Assembly (NCBI GenBank): GCA_035578905.1 | Contig: JAQJVL010000282.1 | Location: 620,001 to 684,000, forward strand | Source of the DNA: Stictocephala bisonia | Lineage: Eukaryota; Arthropoda; Insecta; Hemiptera; Membracidae | Direction: 5' to 3' | Length of the DNA stretch: 64,000 bases | Shown here: piece after piece, positions 23,329-35,192 of the stretch | Layout of the letters: each line of letters begins with the position of its first letter | How positions within the stretch are numbered: the first letter of the stretch is position 1 | The notes under the pieces: generated by a model | Databases searched by the model: none | What the model saw: the letters and a program-made list of their open reading frames with translations, nothing else | Told to the model about the DNA's origin: nothing | Made by a program: the position numbers and the translations under genes

Positions 23329-23957
23329 CATTGTACATGTATGGGTATGTTGGGTGGGTTAGTACCATTGTACGTGTATAGAGTATGTTGAGTGGGTTAG
23401 TACCATTGTACGTGTATGGGTATGTTGGGTGGGTTAGTACCATTGTATGTGTATGGGTATGTTGGGTGGGTTAGTACCATTGTACGTGTATGGGTATGTT
23501 GGGTGGGTTAGTACCATTGTATGTGTATGGGTATGTTGGGTGGGTTAGTACCATTGTATGTGTATGGGTATGTTGGGTGGGTTAGTACCATTGTACGTGT
23601 ATAGAGTATGTTGAGTGGGTTAGTACCATTGTACGTGTATGGGTATGTTGGGTGGGTTAGTACCATTGTACGTGTATAGAGTATGTTGAGTGGGTTAATA
23701 CCATTGTACGTGTATGGGTATGTTGGGTGGGTTAGTACCATTGTATGTGTATGGGTATGTTGGGTGGGTTAATACCATTGTACGTGTATAGAGTATGTTG
23801 AGTGGGTTAGTACCATTGTACGTGTATGGGTATGTTGGGTGGGTTAGTACCATTGTACGTGTATAGAGTATGTTGAGTGGGTTAGTACCATTGTACGTGT
23901 ATGGGTATGTTGGGTGGGTTAATACCATTGTACGTGTATGGGTATGTTGGGTGGGAT
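23329..23957. repeat. 37/38-bp minisatellite, array 2 (inverted relative to arrays 1 and 3)
   Basis: About 17 units of two kinds: a 37-bp unit with GTGTATGGGTATGTTGGGTG and a 38-bp unit with GTGTATAGAGTATGTTGAGT. In the centre a five-unit pattern repeats every 187 bp. The reverse complement (ACCCACCC ... ACCCATACACGTACAATGGT) matches the units at 20607 and 31895. Confidence 0.95.
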
Positions 23958-25279
23958 TAACAAACAGTATCTTTTTAGTTTTAACAACAAATTTATTAAA
24001 ATAATATAAATATTACTAAACAAGCTTTTATTTTGTTACAAACTAAAATACACTTGAAAATGAACGTTTCAGAACAGTACTATCGTCAAAACGTGTTATA
24101 AGAGTAGAGGCAGATAAATTCAATTGTATTTGTATTGGTCGAAAAGTAGGCCTACTTGCAAAAGTATTTTTATTTTTTACAATTGCTCGTCTAGCTCTTA
24201 TGAAACTATTAAATTAACATATAATTATTTTTAATAATGAAAATATAAGTAGGTAGATTTATTTACAAAAAGTTTTTAATTTTAGTAAACAAGTTTTGTT
24301 TTTAAAAACATTGTTTTAACTATTATTTTATTTAATAGCTTATTTCACAGTTGGTTATACTTTAAATATTAGTCTATTTTGGGTCTTGGTACCATAGGGT
24401 CTAATAAAACTAATTTAATTTTTTTACTTGCGTCATTTGTCGTGGTTTACTGGTGTTTCTGAGCAAATTTAAATATCTTAGGAGTTTAACACATACAAAC
24501 TAAACGATTAATTAAAAACAATAAAATACTTAGTCTGAATATACTCATTTATTTCTCATTTAAATACTGTACGACGTTATTTTTTAAATTCTATTCTCTC
24601 GCCCTCATTAAAAAAATAGTTCGTAATCCATATTCGCTTAGGTCTATGTATTTACAATTCGATGAATGTTCATTTTTCGTAACATTGCCAAACTAAATAC
24701 AGTTATAACTAACTAATCCAAATTGCGTTGTTGTTTAACTGACAATACAAGCAACTAACGCTGTTCTCTAAACATGCTTACTGCAATTACTGTTGGTTTT
24801 ATTCACTAGGAGTTTTCGTTTAACCAGATAATTTATACAATGATGGCCAGATGTAAAAAATGGCCATTGTTATGGACTCTGATATATATAATGTTATTAA
24901 TTTCAAAGCTCAAATACAATTTAGAGTCCAATCTCGTTTATTATTCGCCTATATAAATGCCTAAATGTTACCGACGTTGAAATGAATCAGATTAGATATC
25001 ACGCTTTCATTGCCGCCATTACTGTACAGCAACGGTAACAGCGAGTCTCATATATCGGCAAATTTCTTCACTCGTTACCTAATAAAAACATTATATTTCT
25101 ACTATAGCACTCTAGACGTGTAATGAGATAGCTGTCTAGTGAAGAAGAGATAACGACTGTACAAGTCGTTTCGGTGCCACTTTATGGCGAGGCATAAAAA
25201 CGAATGTAACTGTTGGAGAGTTGTTTCTATATCAAATGGCTTGTTTTCACTGGCCACTGTATGTAGATAAACCTCCGGC
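23958..25279. other. AT-rich DNA, no gene recognised
   Basis: No array, terminal repeat or coding motif seen. Confidence 0.5.
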
Positions 25280-25399
25280 GGCGACGGAGACGAACGGCTG
25301 CTAGAATATGTTCTGCCGGCCCGGCGAAGACGAACGGCTGCTAGAATTTGTTCTGCCGGCCCGGCGAAGACGAACAGCTGCTAGAATATGTTATGCCGG
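25280..25399. repeat. 40-bp GC-rich direct repeat, 3 copies
   Basis: CGAACGGCTGCTAGAATATG followed by TTCTGCCGGCCCGGCGAAGA recurs at 25291, 25331 and 25371 with one to three changes per copy. Confidence 0.9.
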
Positions 25400-25486
25400 C
25401 CTACGGCCCGTCGCAAGACTTGATAATTGGACTGCTAGTTGTGTGTTATGTGCCGTTAACCAAAAGGTACAAAAAAAGGTTGACCT

Positions 25487-25578
25487 TAGTAGTGAATGAT
25501 AGGGTTAACGTGGTTGAAAAAATTATAGGTGTTAAAGTGTGGGGGAAATAGATTACAGATAAGCGATGATGGACTGAG

Positions 25579-25641
<63 letters not shown>

Positions 25642-25776
25642 ATGAGCCTTTAAACCCAACCTTCTCTCTGTCTTTCTCTTTCTACTCCTCCACTCCATCA
25701 TCACTTGTCTCCATTTCCCCCACATTTTAACGCCTGTCATTTTTCAACCACGTTTTGACCCTATCGTTCACTACTG
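25487..25776. mobile_element. Foldback/MITE-like element with central (GA)n
   Basis: The left arm (TAGTAGTGAATGATAGGGTT, AACGTGGTTGAAAAA, GTGTGGGGGAAAT, GATGATGGA) reappears reverse-complemented on the right (CAGTAGTGAACGATAGGGTC, AACGTGGTTGAAAAA, ATGTGGGGGAAAT, GATGATGGA). The arms are roughly 95-110 bp, with a (GA)n/(G)n tract at 25580-25640 between them. ACCT flanks both ends, but a longer target duplication is not clear. Confidence 0.7.
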
Positions 25777-28423
25777 ACCTTGAAGACTTCAGTGGTGTGA
25801 AATAGTGCCTACTGAAGTTTCCATTACTGCAAATATGTCCCACACTGACGGACGACATGTGCCGCCACAAGTTGCCGAGTGGAGACCGTCAGCAACATGT
25901 CGCGGAACAAGTGTGTGCCTAGCTACCAACATTAATTAAATGTTAAAGAAGTTTTATGAACGGAAACTCGAGATCACTTTCGCTGCTCTTGTACCCGGCA
26001 CGTCACGCGACTTGTATTGAAACGAGGTTTTACAGTGTCAAATATTTTTGTCGTGCTTATAAAATTAAACATCTTCAACATTATTTAATTGGTCGTTGTT
26101 TATTACTGATGTATAACAGTGTTAACTTATGTCTAATAGTAGTTCCATTATTTTTTCAGTTCTTCGAATATAACTCATAATACAAATTGAAACTAGTTCG
26201 TTTCTCTTTAACGTATGTATTATTTTTTATTTATTTCTTTTGATAGCCATAAAACGCTCTTTCGAGCAAATCCATGTCATGTTTAGTACATACAAAATAT
26301 AACAATAAACCATGTAACACACACATTAACTAACATTATATAACACTTAATATTTTTTACATGCAAATGTGTATAAGAAATCAATAAATATTAAACCTGT
26401 TTCACAAGAGCACAGCAGGCTTGCTTCTTTGTAAAAAGAAGAAAAAGGTGTATTACAGTGATGGATTGACATCGTAAGTTTTAGAGTAAGAATTTTAAAA
26501 GAAATTGTGAATTGGCCTTTGTGAAAATTATGAAATAAATGAAAAAGAATTATTGCACTTTTCAAAATGAATTTTTATTTTTTTATTTTTTTTATATATG
26601 AACGAGAAAAACTATGCATTGAATAATATCAGCTAATCTTTTTAACATTAAAATCCAAAAACTTTATACTCATTACTCACCCATCATGAAATTTCTAGAA
26701 TCACTGAACAGATTTTTATGAAATTTGAATTTAAGTTAGCTTTCGTATCATAGAGAGCCACTAAGAAAAGTTTTCCCTTAAGGGTAGAAATAGCCCCTCA
26801 ACAGTAACATTAGCGAAAATCTAATTTAATAATTTATTTTTAAAAGGTGATACAAAAACTTGGCTAATTTTGTTTTCAGTATGAAACGTTTAATTTATAG
26901 TAACTCTCTAGCATTCTGAATTAGTGTTTTTATAACTATAAAACTTTGTAATCTAAGACAAAGGCATCAGGCTGAGCCTTTATATTGATGTATGGTTTAT
27001 AGAGATGAAGGGAAGGGTAAGCAAGCGTAGAGAACCACCCCGAAACGAAACAAGGACTGTCGGATAGCCTGTAATAAAAATATTTAATTGCTAAAAATAT
27101 TAATTTTGAAATAAGAAATAAAAGATTAGCTCGTTCAGCTACTTAATGAAGGTCAGTTTCTCGATCGACGATGGACCGGTCACGGCACTCGGACTGGATG
27201 TCGAATTAATTGGAAAGTGGTTCACTTGTGGTTGACTGTCCAGCCAAGTTCATAATACATATTATTGTAGCGGCTTAGGCGAAAGCTGAACGATTCTTCA
27301 CGTTGCCAGATTGGTTGGTAGAGGAATGCTGCTTCTGTGTCCTCGATAAAAAATACACCCTGGGACCCTGGAAGATTGTCGTCGTTACACGTCTATTTAG
27401 ATTAGTTTAATTGATTTATATTCATCTTAACACATTAAGTACATTGTGTATACTTTTGAGTACACATGTACAGTAATGTTGTTTTGGATATCAGCCGATG
27501 ACTTTTACGTTAATTGCGTTCTCGTGTGTTTAAAATAAATTACTCTTTGCGAATGTATATCAGATCAAGAAAACAGAGTGTTAAAAAAAGATTTCATTCG
27601 TGCTTAGTTATCAAAAAAACATACAATAGAAAGAGAAAAATAATACGTTATCAATCAAGAAAAAAGAAGAAAATGCTAAGAAAAATTATCAAATAGTAAA
27701 ACGTTCATATTGTTTCTATAGTAATGACAATATTGTTTATTTATATAAAAATTTATTGTTATGAAAAGTTCTACATCATAGTTTATACGAATTGATTTTA
27801 TTAGTTATACATAATTACATATGATTGCCCAACACTAATATTATCTGTCAATAATCTATTCATTTATTATCATTTCATGCTACGTTGTTATTGTTATTTT
27901 GTGCGTAAAATACTGTTTGGGTGCACTTGGATCAACGGATAAATTTTCCCCAGACAAATGTGTACACTGAAGTGTACACACAACAACCGAATAAATACAC
28001 AAATTGTTACAAAAACCAACTTTGCTAAGTTGGTTAGTAATAAAAAATTAAGTACTTAATTAGGAAAAATTGCCCCTTTTTAGGTTTTTACATTTTTCTC
28101 TTGGGCTGTGGAGGAGTTTCCTAAAATATTGCCTGGGACTTCTTAAGAACGGTTTACCTATAATTACCATCATGTTTTCGGCACCTTGACGTTGAATACC
28201 TTATGTAGTGTACCTAAGGGTAGAACATGTTTATTCACGATATTTACATATTGAGTTGAAAGAAGTTTCAACAATATCACATCTGGGGATGGTTGTAGTG
28301 TGAAGTGTCTATTGTGTATTACGTCTAGGCAAACTTGGGTTGGAAGGATTTATAGAGATTATTTCGTGTACGGTGGACAAGTTAATGTTTAATCAGTTCC
28401 GTTGGTGTTAAGGGTTCGTTAGT
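25777..28423. other. AT-rich DNA with one dispersed repeat, no gene recognised
   Basis: Holds the repeat at 26590-26825. GC-richer patches at about 25850-25920 and 27150-27370 show no secure exon. Confidence 0.45.
26590..26825 (+). repeat. Dispersed repeat fragment, copy 2 (unclassified)
   Basis: Contains ACAGATTTTTATGAAATTTG, GAGAGCCACTAAGAAAAG and GGGTAGAAATAGCCCCTCAA, the same ordered blocks as the minus strand of 1515-1692. Confidence 0.5.
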
Positions 28424-28490
28424 TCAGAGAGGAAAGAAATAGAGGTCGCATCCTATATTGCACTAAATGGGTGTCGACTTAGAAAACTTA
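28424..28490 (+). mobile_element. MITE, CACAGAG family, end fragment
   Basis: TCAGAGAGGAAAGAAATAGA followed by GGTCGCATCC and TGCACTAAATGGGTGTC parallels the left end of the copy at 37071. The other end is absent. Confidence 0.55.
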
Positions 28491-29002
28491 CTTCTCCATG
28501 AAAATTAGTTGAAGAAATCACACAAATGAATACTTGTTATTCGTATAAAATAACATTGCCGTACCAACAACTGGTACGAGAGCTACTTGCAAGGAACTTG
28601 TTATAATGTGATATGCCAGTTGATATAGGTTGAGGACGTGCCTTTCACTGTCTGGAATCCCGTCTGATTCTGGGACTTTGCCCAGTGTATCCATCGATTA
28701 ATATCATAGCCCTAGTGTTTATAGCCAGCCTCATTATAATGTATTTGTGTGGTTACAGTACTAGTGATAGATTGATGATGTCTTTCCTGGCATCTCTGTT
28801 ACCATGACTTTACCAAATCCCTCGTTCCTCCTACAGCTGTGTACGGTCGTATTTGTGCCATGAGCTCACTCAGTAGGCATATACGTTCTGAACAGATCGG
28901 TGCCGGTATCCTCAAGAAATATTACACGATTAATGTTTACGGCAAGTAGTCACACTGATATTGTAATGATAGTGCAAGTAAGAAATGTCGAGGTTACTTA
29001 AA
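28491..29002. other. Diverged flank of the 160-bp satellite
   Basis: Blocks such as TTGAGGACGTGCCTTTCACT (near 28630) resemble the start of the 160-bp unit, so decayed copies probably extend to the left of the clear array. Confidence 0.4.
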
Positions 29003-30110
29003 GGTTGAGGATGTACTTGTCAGCATATCTCTGGTACTGAAGCCCTCAGTATATAATCCTTGTATTTCGTGATTCTTCCACTATCTTATATTTGTCCTTA
29101 GATAGTCACATCGTATTTTGAGGTCGTTATGTCAACATGAAGTCACGAGACCAAAGATTGAGGACCTACCTTTCACTACCTAACATGCCTCTGGTACCGG
29201 AGCCCTCACAATATACTCCTAGTATTTCGTGATTCTTCCAGTATCTTATATTTGTCCTTAGATAGTCACATCGTATTTTGAGGTCGTTATGTCAACATGA
29301 AGTCACGAGACCAAAGATTGAGGACCTACCTTTTTCTACCTAACATGCCTCTGGTACCGGAGCCCTCACAATATACTCCTAGTATTTAGTGATTCTTCCA
29401 GTATCTTATATTTGTCCTTAGATAGTGACATCGTATTTTGAGGTCGTTATGTCAACATGAAGTCACGACACCAAAGATTGAGGACCTACCTTTATCTACC
29501 TAACATGCCTCTGGTACCGGAGCCCTCACAATATACTCCTAGTATTTAGTGATTCTTCCAGTATCTTATATTTGTCCTTAGATAGTCACATCGTATTTTG
29601 AGGTCGTTATGTCAACATGAAGTCACGAGATCAAAGATTGAGGACCTACCTTTCACTACCTAACATGCCTCTGGTACCGGAGCCCTCACAATATACTCCT
29701 AGTATTTAGTGATTCTTCCAGTATCTTATATTTGTCCTTAGATAGTCACATCGTATTTTGAGGTCGTTATGTCAACATGAAGTCACGAGACCAAAGATTG
29801 AGGACCTACCTTTCTCTACCTAACATGCCTCTGGTACCGGAGCCCCCACAATATACTCCTAGTATTTAGTGATTCTTCCAGTATCTTATATTTGTCCTTA
29901 GATAGTCACATCGTATTTTGCGGTCGTTATGTCAACATGAAGTCATAATTCCAAAGATGGATGATCACCTTTCACTTCCTAACATATCTCTGGTATCGGA
30001 ATCCTAACTATTTATTTCTCAATGAATTCGTCCTGTGGCTATGTCTATGGCCGGTAGATTGACACATTGTATTTTGCGGTTTTAGTGCCAACATGGAGAC
30101 CACTTTAAGT
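29003..30110. repeat. 160-bp satellite, about 7 copies
   Basis: Unit with TTGAGGACCTACCTTT, CTCTGGTACCGGAGCCCTCA, CAGTATCTTATATTTGTCC and GAGGTCGTTATGTCAACATG. The last motif recurs at 29121, 29281, 29441, 29601, 29761 and 29921. Central copies are nearly identical and the edge copies (before 29100 and after 29950) are diverged, the usual picture for unequal exchange. Confidence 0.95.
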
Positions 30111-31894
30111 CCTTCTCCACTTTTTTATGTGTCTGCAGTAGTTGACTCCGTATATTTACGTTGCAACAATGTGAATGGTTTGTTACTGAATAAAACTAAC
30201 CACAATTTGCTCTCGTATTTGTGTACACGAGTCAATAGTGTAAGGTTTACCCTATGAACGTATCTAAGATCATTTGTAAAAGTTATCCATACATCCACTG
30301 GCTTTGATTTACGGTATTACGGCGAAGTCGGCAGCATTGGCAATAAATAATATTAGTCAAAATCTGTAAATATAATCAACTGCCTAAAGTTCAACTATTT
30401 TTATTCTTCTCATTCCCTTTCGTAGTTAATTCTCATGCTTTGTCAGTGTCAGTTAGTCCACATTAAGATTTCAACGGATAATGTTGTTGCCGGGGTGAAG
30501 GGATGTGTCTGAAATATGACTGACACAAATGTTTGCTGTTTCCTAAATAATTTTAATCAGCGTTTTAAAAGTATGTATAATAATTAAGAGCATCCTTCCG
30601 GTCCCGATCTGATCGTCTTCCTTGTGAAGGAAAGTCTCGGCAGATTGTGGTGGTGTGTGGCGCAGGACTGCCAATCGCAGTGTGCCAGGTGAGATGTGGG
30701 CCACGAGACCGGTTGCCGACTGCGGTGGTGGCAGCACTGCCTGACGCCCTCGCCGGCCACGCTGCGCAGTGTCCGTGTGTACTTGCGCTGTGTCATGCGT
30801 GCTTAACTTGTTTGGTTATTAATTGTAGTCTTAATATTGATTTTCTAACTGTGTTAAATGTTTGATTGTTTATTTGTGTAATTTTTTAAAACGGTTTGTG
30901 CATCATTTACTTAGTGTGTTATATTCTACAACAATGTGTTTATTTTATAAATAATTAAGTCTATTTTGCCTAATTGTAATCTTTACCTTTCCGTAAAGTC
31001 GGTGTATCAACAGGATTAGCAAGTTAAACTTTATTAGCCATATATTGCTTTATATATTTTTTTTAAATTAATGAGCACAAGACACATACTATTTGATACT
31101 TTTAATATATTCTTTTCATTAATATTGAAACATCCCCCAAAGTTTTCAGTATATACATACCTTTTGACAAGTGTGGTTTTAAAATAAATACCTTTTGTTC
31201 AGCAAATACATTTTTACTGTGATACGCGTTTTGAGGCTTTTTGTAAAACGTAAAGTACTGTGTGTATTAAGGCTCCAAGCGGAGCAGTTTGCAGTAGTTT
31301 TTAAGGTCGCAACTACTATACTTTCAGAATTTAAATATTTCAAAACAACAATACAAGACTAAAATTTTGCTTTAAAATTAAATAAATGAAGTCCTATGTT
31401 TCATCAAAAAACCTGTTCTACTATTTATGGTAAACGTTTAGCTATTAGTAACTTTAATTTAAACATTATTCACTTTGTAGTAGGCTACTACACGTAAAAC
31501 ATTGAAATTAAAATTTGCCATTCGACTACTATTTAATAATGGTTTAGGAACATACATGTCAATAATGTACAAAAATATTTCAACGTTTTCTGTCGTGTGT
31601 AAAGTGGGTTCACGATACCTAAGTTCACTCAATTACGTCCTCTAATTGTCCGCACCTTGCCACTCACGTAATTGTAGAAGTAATTAATTAGCCATACATG
31701 CATTACACCTGTAATGATCTTCCTTTGTGGCTGAAGGTGCTCGTGTGTTTCTAGTATCTAATGATGTGGATTCCGATGTAACATGTGTTTTACCTAGAGA
31801 CGTTAAAACGTTAAAATAGAGACCATCATGAAAAACATCCATAGAGGTACATGTACAAATACTGTTTAGTTGTACATGGTGTAATAGAAACCGT
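30111..31894. other. Intergenic DNA with one GC-rich island
   Basis: AT-rich except at 30600-30800. No gene recognised. Confidence 0.45.
30600..30800. other. GC-rich island, possible exon or promoter
   Basis: Both strands are open (minus strand: TQRKYTRTLRSVAGEG; plus strand: RLPTAVVAALPDALAGH). A consensus-like donor GTGCCAGGTGAGAT lies at about 30680-30693 on the plus strand. No family is recognised and the strand is undecided. Confidence 0.2.
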
Positions 31895-32175
31895 ACAAGT
31901 ACAGTGGTAATGACCCATCCGCCCACCCATTTACGTACAGTGGTAATGACCCACCCACCCACCCATATACGTACAGTGGTGCTGACCCACCCGCCCACCC
32001 ATTTACGTTCAGTGGTGATGACCCACCCGCCCACCCATATACGTACTGTGGTGACCCACCCACGTACTGTGGTGAATCCACCCGCCCACCCATTTACGTA
32101 CAGTGGTGATGACCCACCCGCCCACCCATATACGTACTGTGGTGAATCCACCCGCCCACTTATTTACTACAGTGG
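31895..32175. repeat. 36-bp minisatellite, array 3
   Basis: About eight units, e.g. GACCCACCCGCCCACCCATT then TACGTACAGTGGTAAT, with two shortened units near 32040-32080. Same family as 20607-20800, and the reverse complement of 23329-23957. Confidence 0.95.
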
Positions 32176-33516
32176 TACTAGACAGATAGTAACATAGAAA
32201 CAATTGATAACACAGTAATTTAGAAACAAACTTTTTATCTATGAGTACTCGAGTCAGTGTCCATAAGAATCGTTAAAGCAGATGGACGATTTAATTTAAA
32301 GTTAATTTTACAAAATATTTTTCAGCTAATGTTATAGTTGTCATTGCTACAGCAATTATTTTCGCGTAAAATTGATACATCTCAACTTTTTAGTAAAATT
32401 ATTTTGTTCAACGGCTTAGTAAACTTAGCTTACTTAAGTTTTATTTCCCCCCGATATATTAGGAAGAAAGAATTAATTTTCTCGTTTTTTAAACTATTAC
32501 AAAAGTTTCATGTAGGCTACAAAATGACTATATTTATATTTCAAACATAACAGTAACAAAATAATATATTTCGTACCGAGAACATAACAGTTAAATTATA
32601 CTTATAATAAACAAAATATATCTAGGCTAACGTAATAAGAGAAAACATTAGGATCTTGAAGGCTGTAACTCGATTTGAGGTTCCATTATTTCAGAACTTA
32701 AACATTGTGGTTGTAACTTTCAGATTATATTGATTGATGTACCTTAAAAGTGATATATTTGTTTTAATTAAATATTTACATATTGTATAAAACTATAATA
32801 TTAATGACATAAAATATTCATTATTATTGCAAAACATATAAAAAATACAATCGGGAAAAGCAAGTAAAGGCTTTAATTAACATAAATTTAAACTAATTAG
32901 GCCTACTAACAAATAAATCTAATAACCAACTTTTTTTCTAATAATCACAATCTTTGAACCAGAGTAGATTAGTGCAATTAATTCACCCCTCAGAAGGTTT
33001 TTTTTTCTTTGCCACCGCGACTCGATGTGCTTCAGTAGTTTCCAGTTTTCCTCCACGCAGGGAACTCAGGAAGGTGTTCATAACGTTATTTATAACTTAG
33101 TCTGTAGTAACTGTCGACATGCAATGTCTGGTTATGAATGTTATGTAAATTAACATTAATGTAATCATCAAAGTTCCTAAACTTTACATTTTGCGATTTG
33201 GGTTAAGGGTTCCAGTCCGTAGATGATGAAGGCCTTTCACGTGTCAATCATAACCACCTTGGTCAACAGATGTCTTATGACAATATATTATTGAAATACC
33301 TCTTTACAGAATGCGCCAAATACGAAGTGGCGTTAAAAGCAAAATGAACACAATTTAAAGTTACTTGCAATCGAGCAAGAACCTCAATTCAGCTAAATAT
33401 TATAAATGTGTTTTAAATATTGTCTTCATGTATCAATAACCTTCAAAAATAGCGTAGAGTGATATAAACTTATAGAAACAATATTTCAAATAAACAAATA
33501 GTTAACAGTTACTGCA
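32176..33516. other. AT-rich DNA, no gene recognised
   Basis: No recognisable gene, array or element ends. Confidence 0.45.
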
Positions 33517-34304
33517 AAAGAAAAATAACAACAATTTAGTAAGTAATGAATAAAACAGATAAAAGAACTCAAAGAAAATAAAAAGTACTAAAGAAATGTT
33601 ATAAAATCAGCAGAAAATAGAATTAGCAACTGTACCAAAGAAGTCAAAGAAAATAACAATTAATAAAGAAATTTTATAAGATCAGCAGTAAATAGAATTA
33701 GCAACTGTATCAAAGAAGTCAAAAAATAACAATTAATAAAGAAATGTTATAAAATCAGTAGTAAATAGAATTAGCAACTGTATCAAAGAAGTCAAAAAAT
33801 AACAATTAATAAAGAAATGTTATAAAATCAGCAGTAAATAGTATTAGCAATTGTATCAAAGAAGTCAAAGAAAATAACAAGTAATAAAGAAATTTTATAA
33901 AATCAGCAGTAAATAGAATTAGCAACTGTATCAAAGAAGTCAAAAAATAACAATTAATAAAGAAATGTTATAAAATCAGTAGTAAATAGAATTAGCAACT
34001 GTATCAAAGAAGTCAAAGAAAATAACAAGTAATAAAGAAATTTTATAAAATCAGCAGTAAATAAAATTAGCAACTGTATCAAAGAAGTCAAAAAATAACA
34101 ATTAATAAAGAAATGTTATAAAATCAGTAGTAAATAGAATTAGCAACTGTATCAAAGAAGTCAAAAAATAGCAATTAATAAAGAAATGTTATAAAATCAG
34201 TAGTAAATAGAATTAGCAACTGTATCAAAGAAGTCAAAAAATAACAATTAATAAAGAAATGTTATAAAATCAGCAGTAAATATAATTAGCAATTTGTATC
34301 AAGA
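33517..34304. repeat. 73/75-bp AT-rich satellite, about 10 copies
   Basis: Unit with ATTAGCAACTGTATCAAAGA, TAATAAAGAAATGTTATAAA and TCAGTAGTAAATAG. Two length variants are interspersed: a 75-bp form with CAAAGAAAATAACAA and a 73-bp form with CAAAAAATAACAA. Confidence 0.93.
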
Positions 34305-34745
34305 ACAATAAAAATACACAATACTAATATATACCGACAATAAAAGTAACAACATTGACCTTTATACCAAGTTTACAATTATTTTCCGTCATCTCAATGA
34401 GAATCATTGTTTTTACTAAAATAAGGATTTAACTCTGGTTTTAACTGTGGTGAGATAGAAAGGCTAATCAGTTCGTCTAAAACTGCTTTAAACTAGGAGG
34501 ACAAGGGAAATTTACTGAAATAATTTAAAAAGATAAACACTTTTTTTTTTTAACCTAGACGTAATTGAATATTATTATTTTCGATGCTAACAGATTTAAT
34601 TAAAGGCCTATCAGCAGAAAACTAAACAGTCATAACATTTCAAAAGTCCTTTAGTTAGTAAAAAGGAAAAACAAAAAAGTACATAACATACAATAAAAAA
34701 AGCTAGTAAGAAGACAAACTACATTGGATATCCAATATTTATATA

Positions 34746-34972
34746 GGGCGAGCCGGTGGCCAAGGTCTAAGGCGTCAGGACGGTGAGCTTGGGTTAGAGC
34801 TAGCGCTGGTTCGATTCCGGCCAAGACTGGACGATTTATCAGTAATATTCACCTTCTACTGTACTGGTTCGCCCCTTACTCTGTCTGATAAAGTTCCTCG
34901 CACAGATCAACGATCTATGACGAATGGGCAGAGTAAGGTTAAGAAGGAGATCGGCCTCATATATATATATAC
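34746..34972 (+). mobile_element. tRNA-derived SINE, family 2
   Basis: Starts GGGCGAGCCGGTGGCCAAGG (A-box region GGTGGCCAAGG, 34755-34765), with GGTTCGATTCC (B box) at 34808-34818. The head resembles a tRNA with a long variable arm (Leu/Ser type). A tRNA-unrelated body follows, ending in a short (AT)n tail. Transcription by RNA polymerase III from these boxes is expected. Confidence 0.8.
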
Positions 34973-35160
34973 CTTTATAATAAAAATAAATTATAAGCAT
35001 ATAAGCCTTTATAATTTATTTAAATATACCTTTATAAGCATATAAAAATAAAATTAAAAAAACTGAGTACCCTTATATTTTTTATTAAAACTCAGATACC
35101 AATACTCTTATATTTTTTATTAATATAATAAATAATATTATAAATATTATATATTTATAA

Positions 35161-35192
<32 letters not shown>

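Noticed and set aside
27515..27696. 60-codon Lys/Arg-rich frame
   Set aside because: Composition follows A-rich DNA; no motif or context.
29003..34304. Direct-repeat arrays considered as CRISPR
   Set aside because: Units are contiguous without unique spacers, there are no cas genes, and the setting is eukaryotic.
34746..34830. Host tRNA gene
   Set aside because: A and B boxes are present, but the arms do not close as a clean cloverleaf and a SINE body follows.
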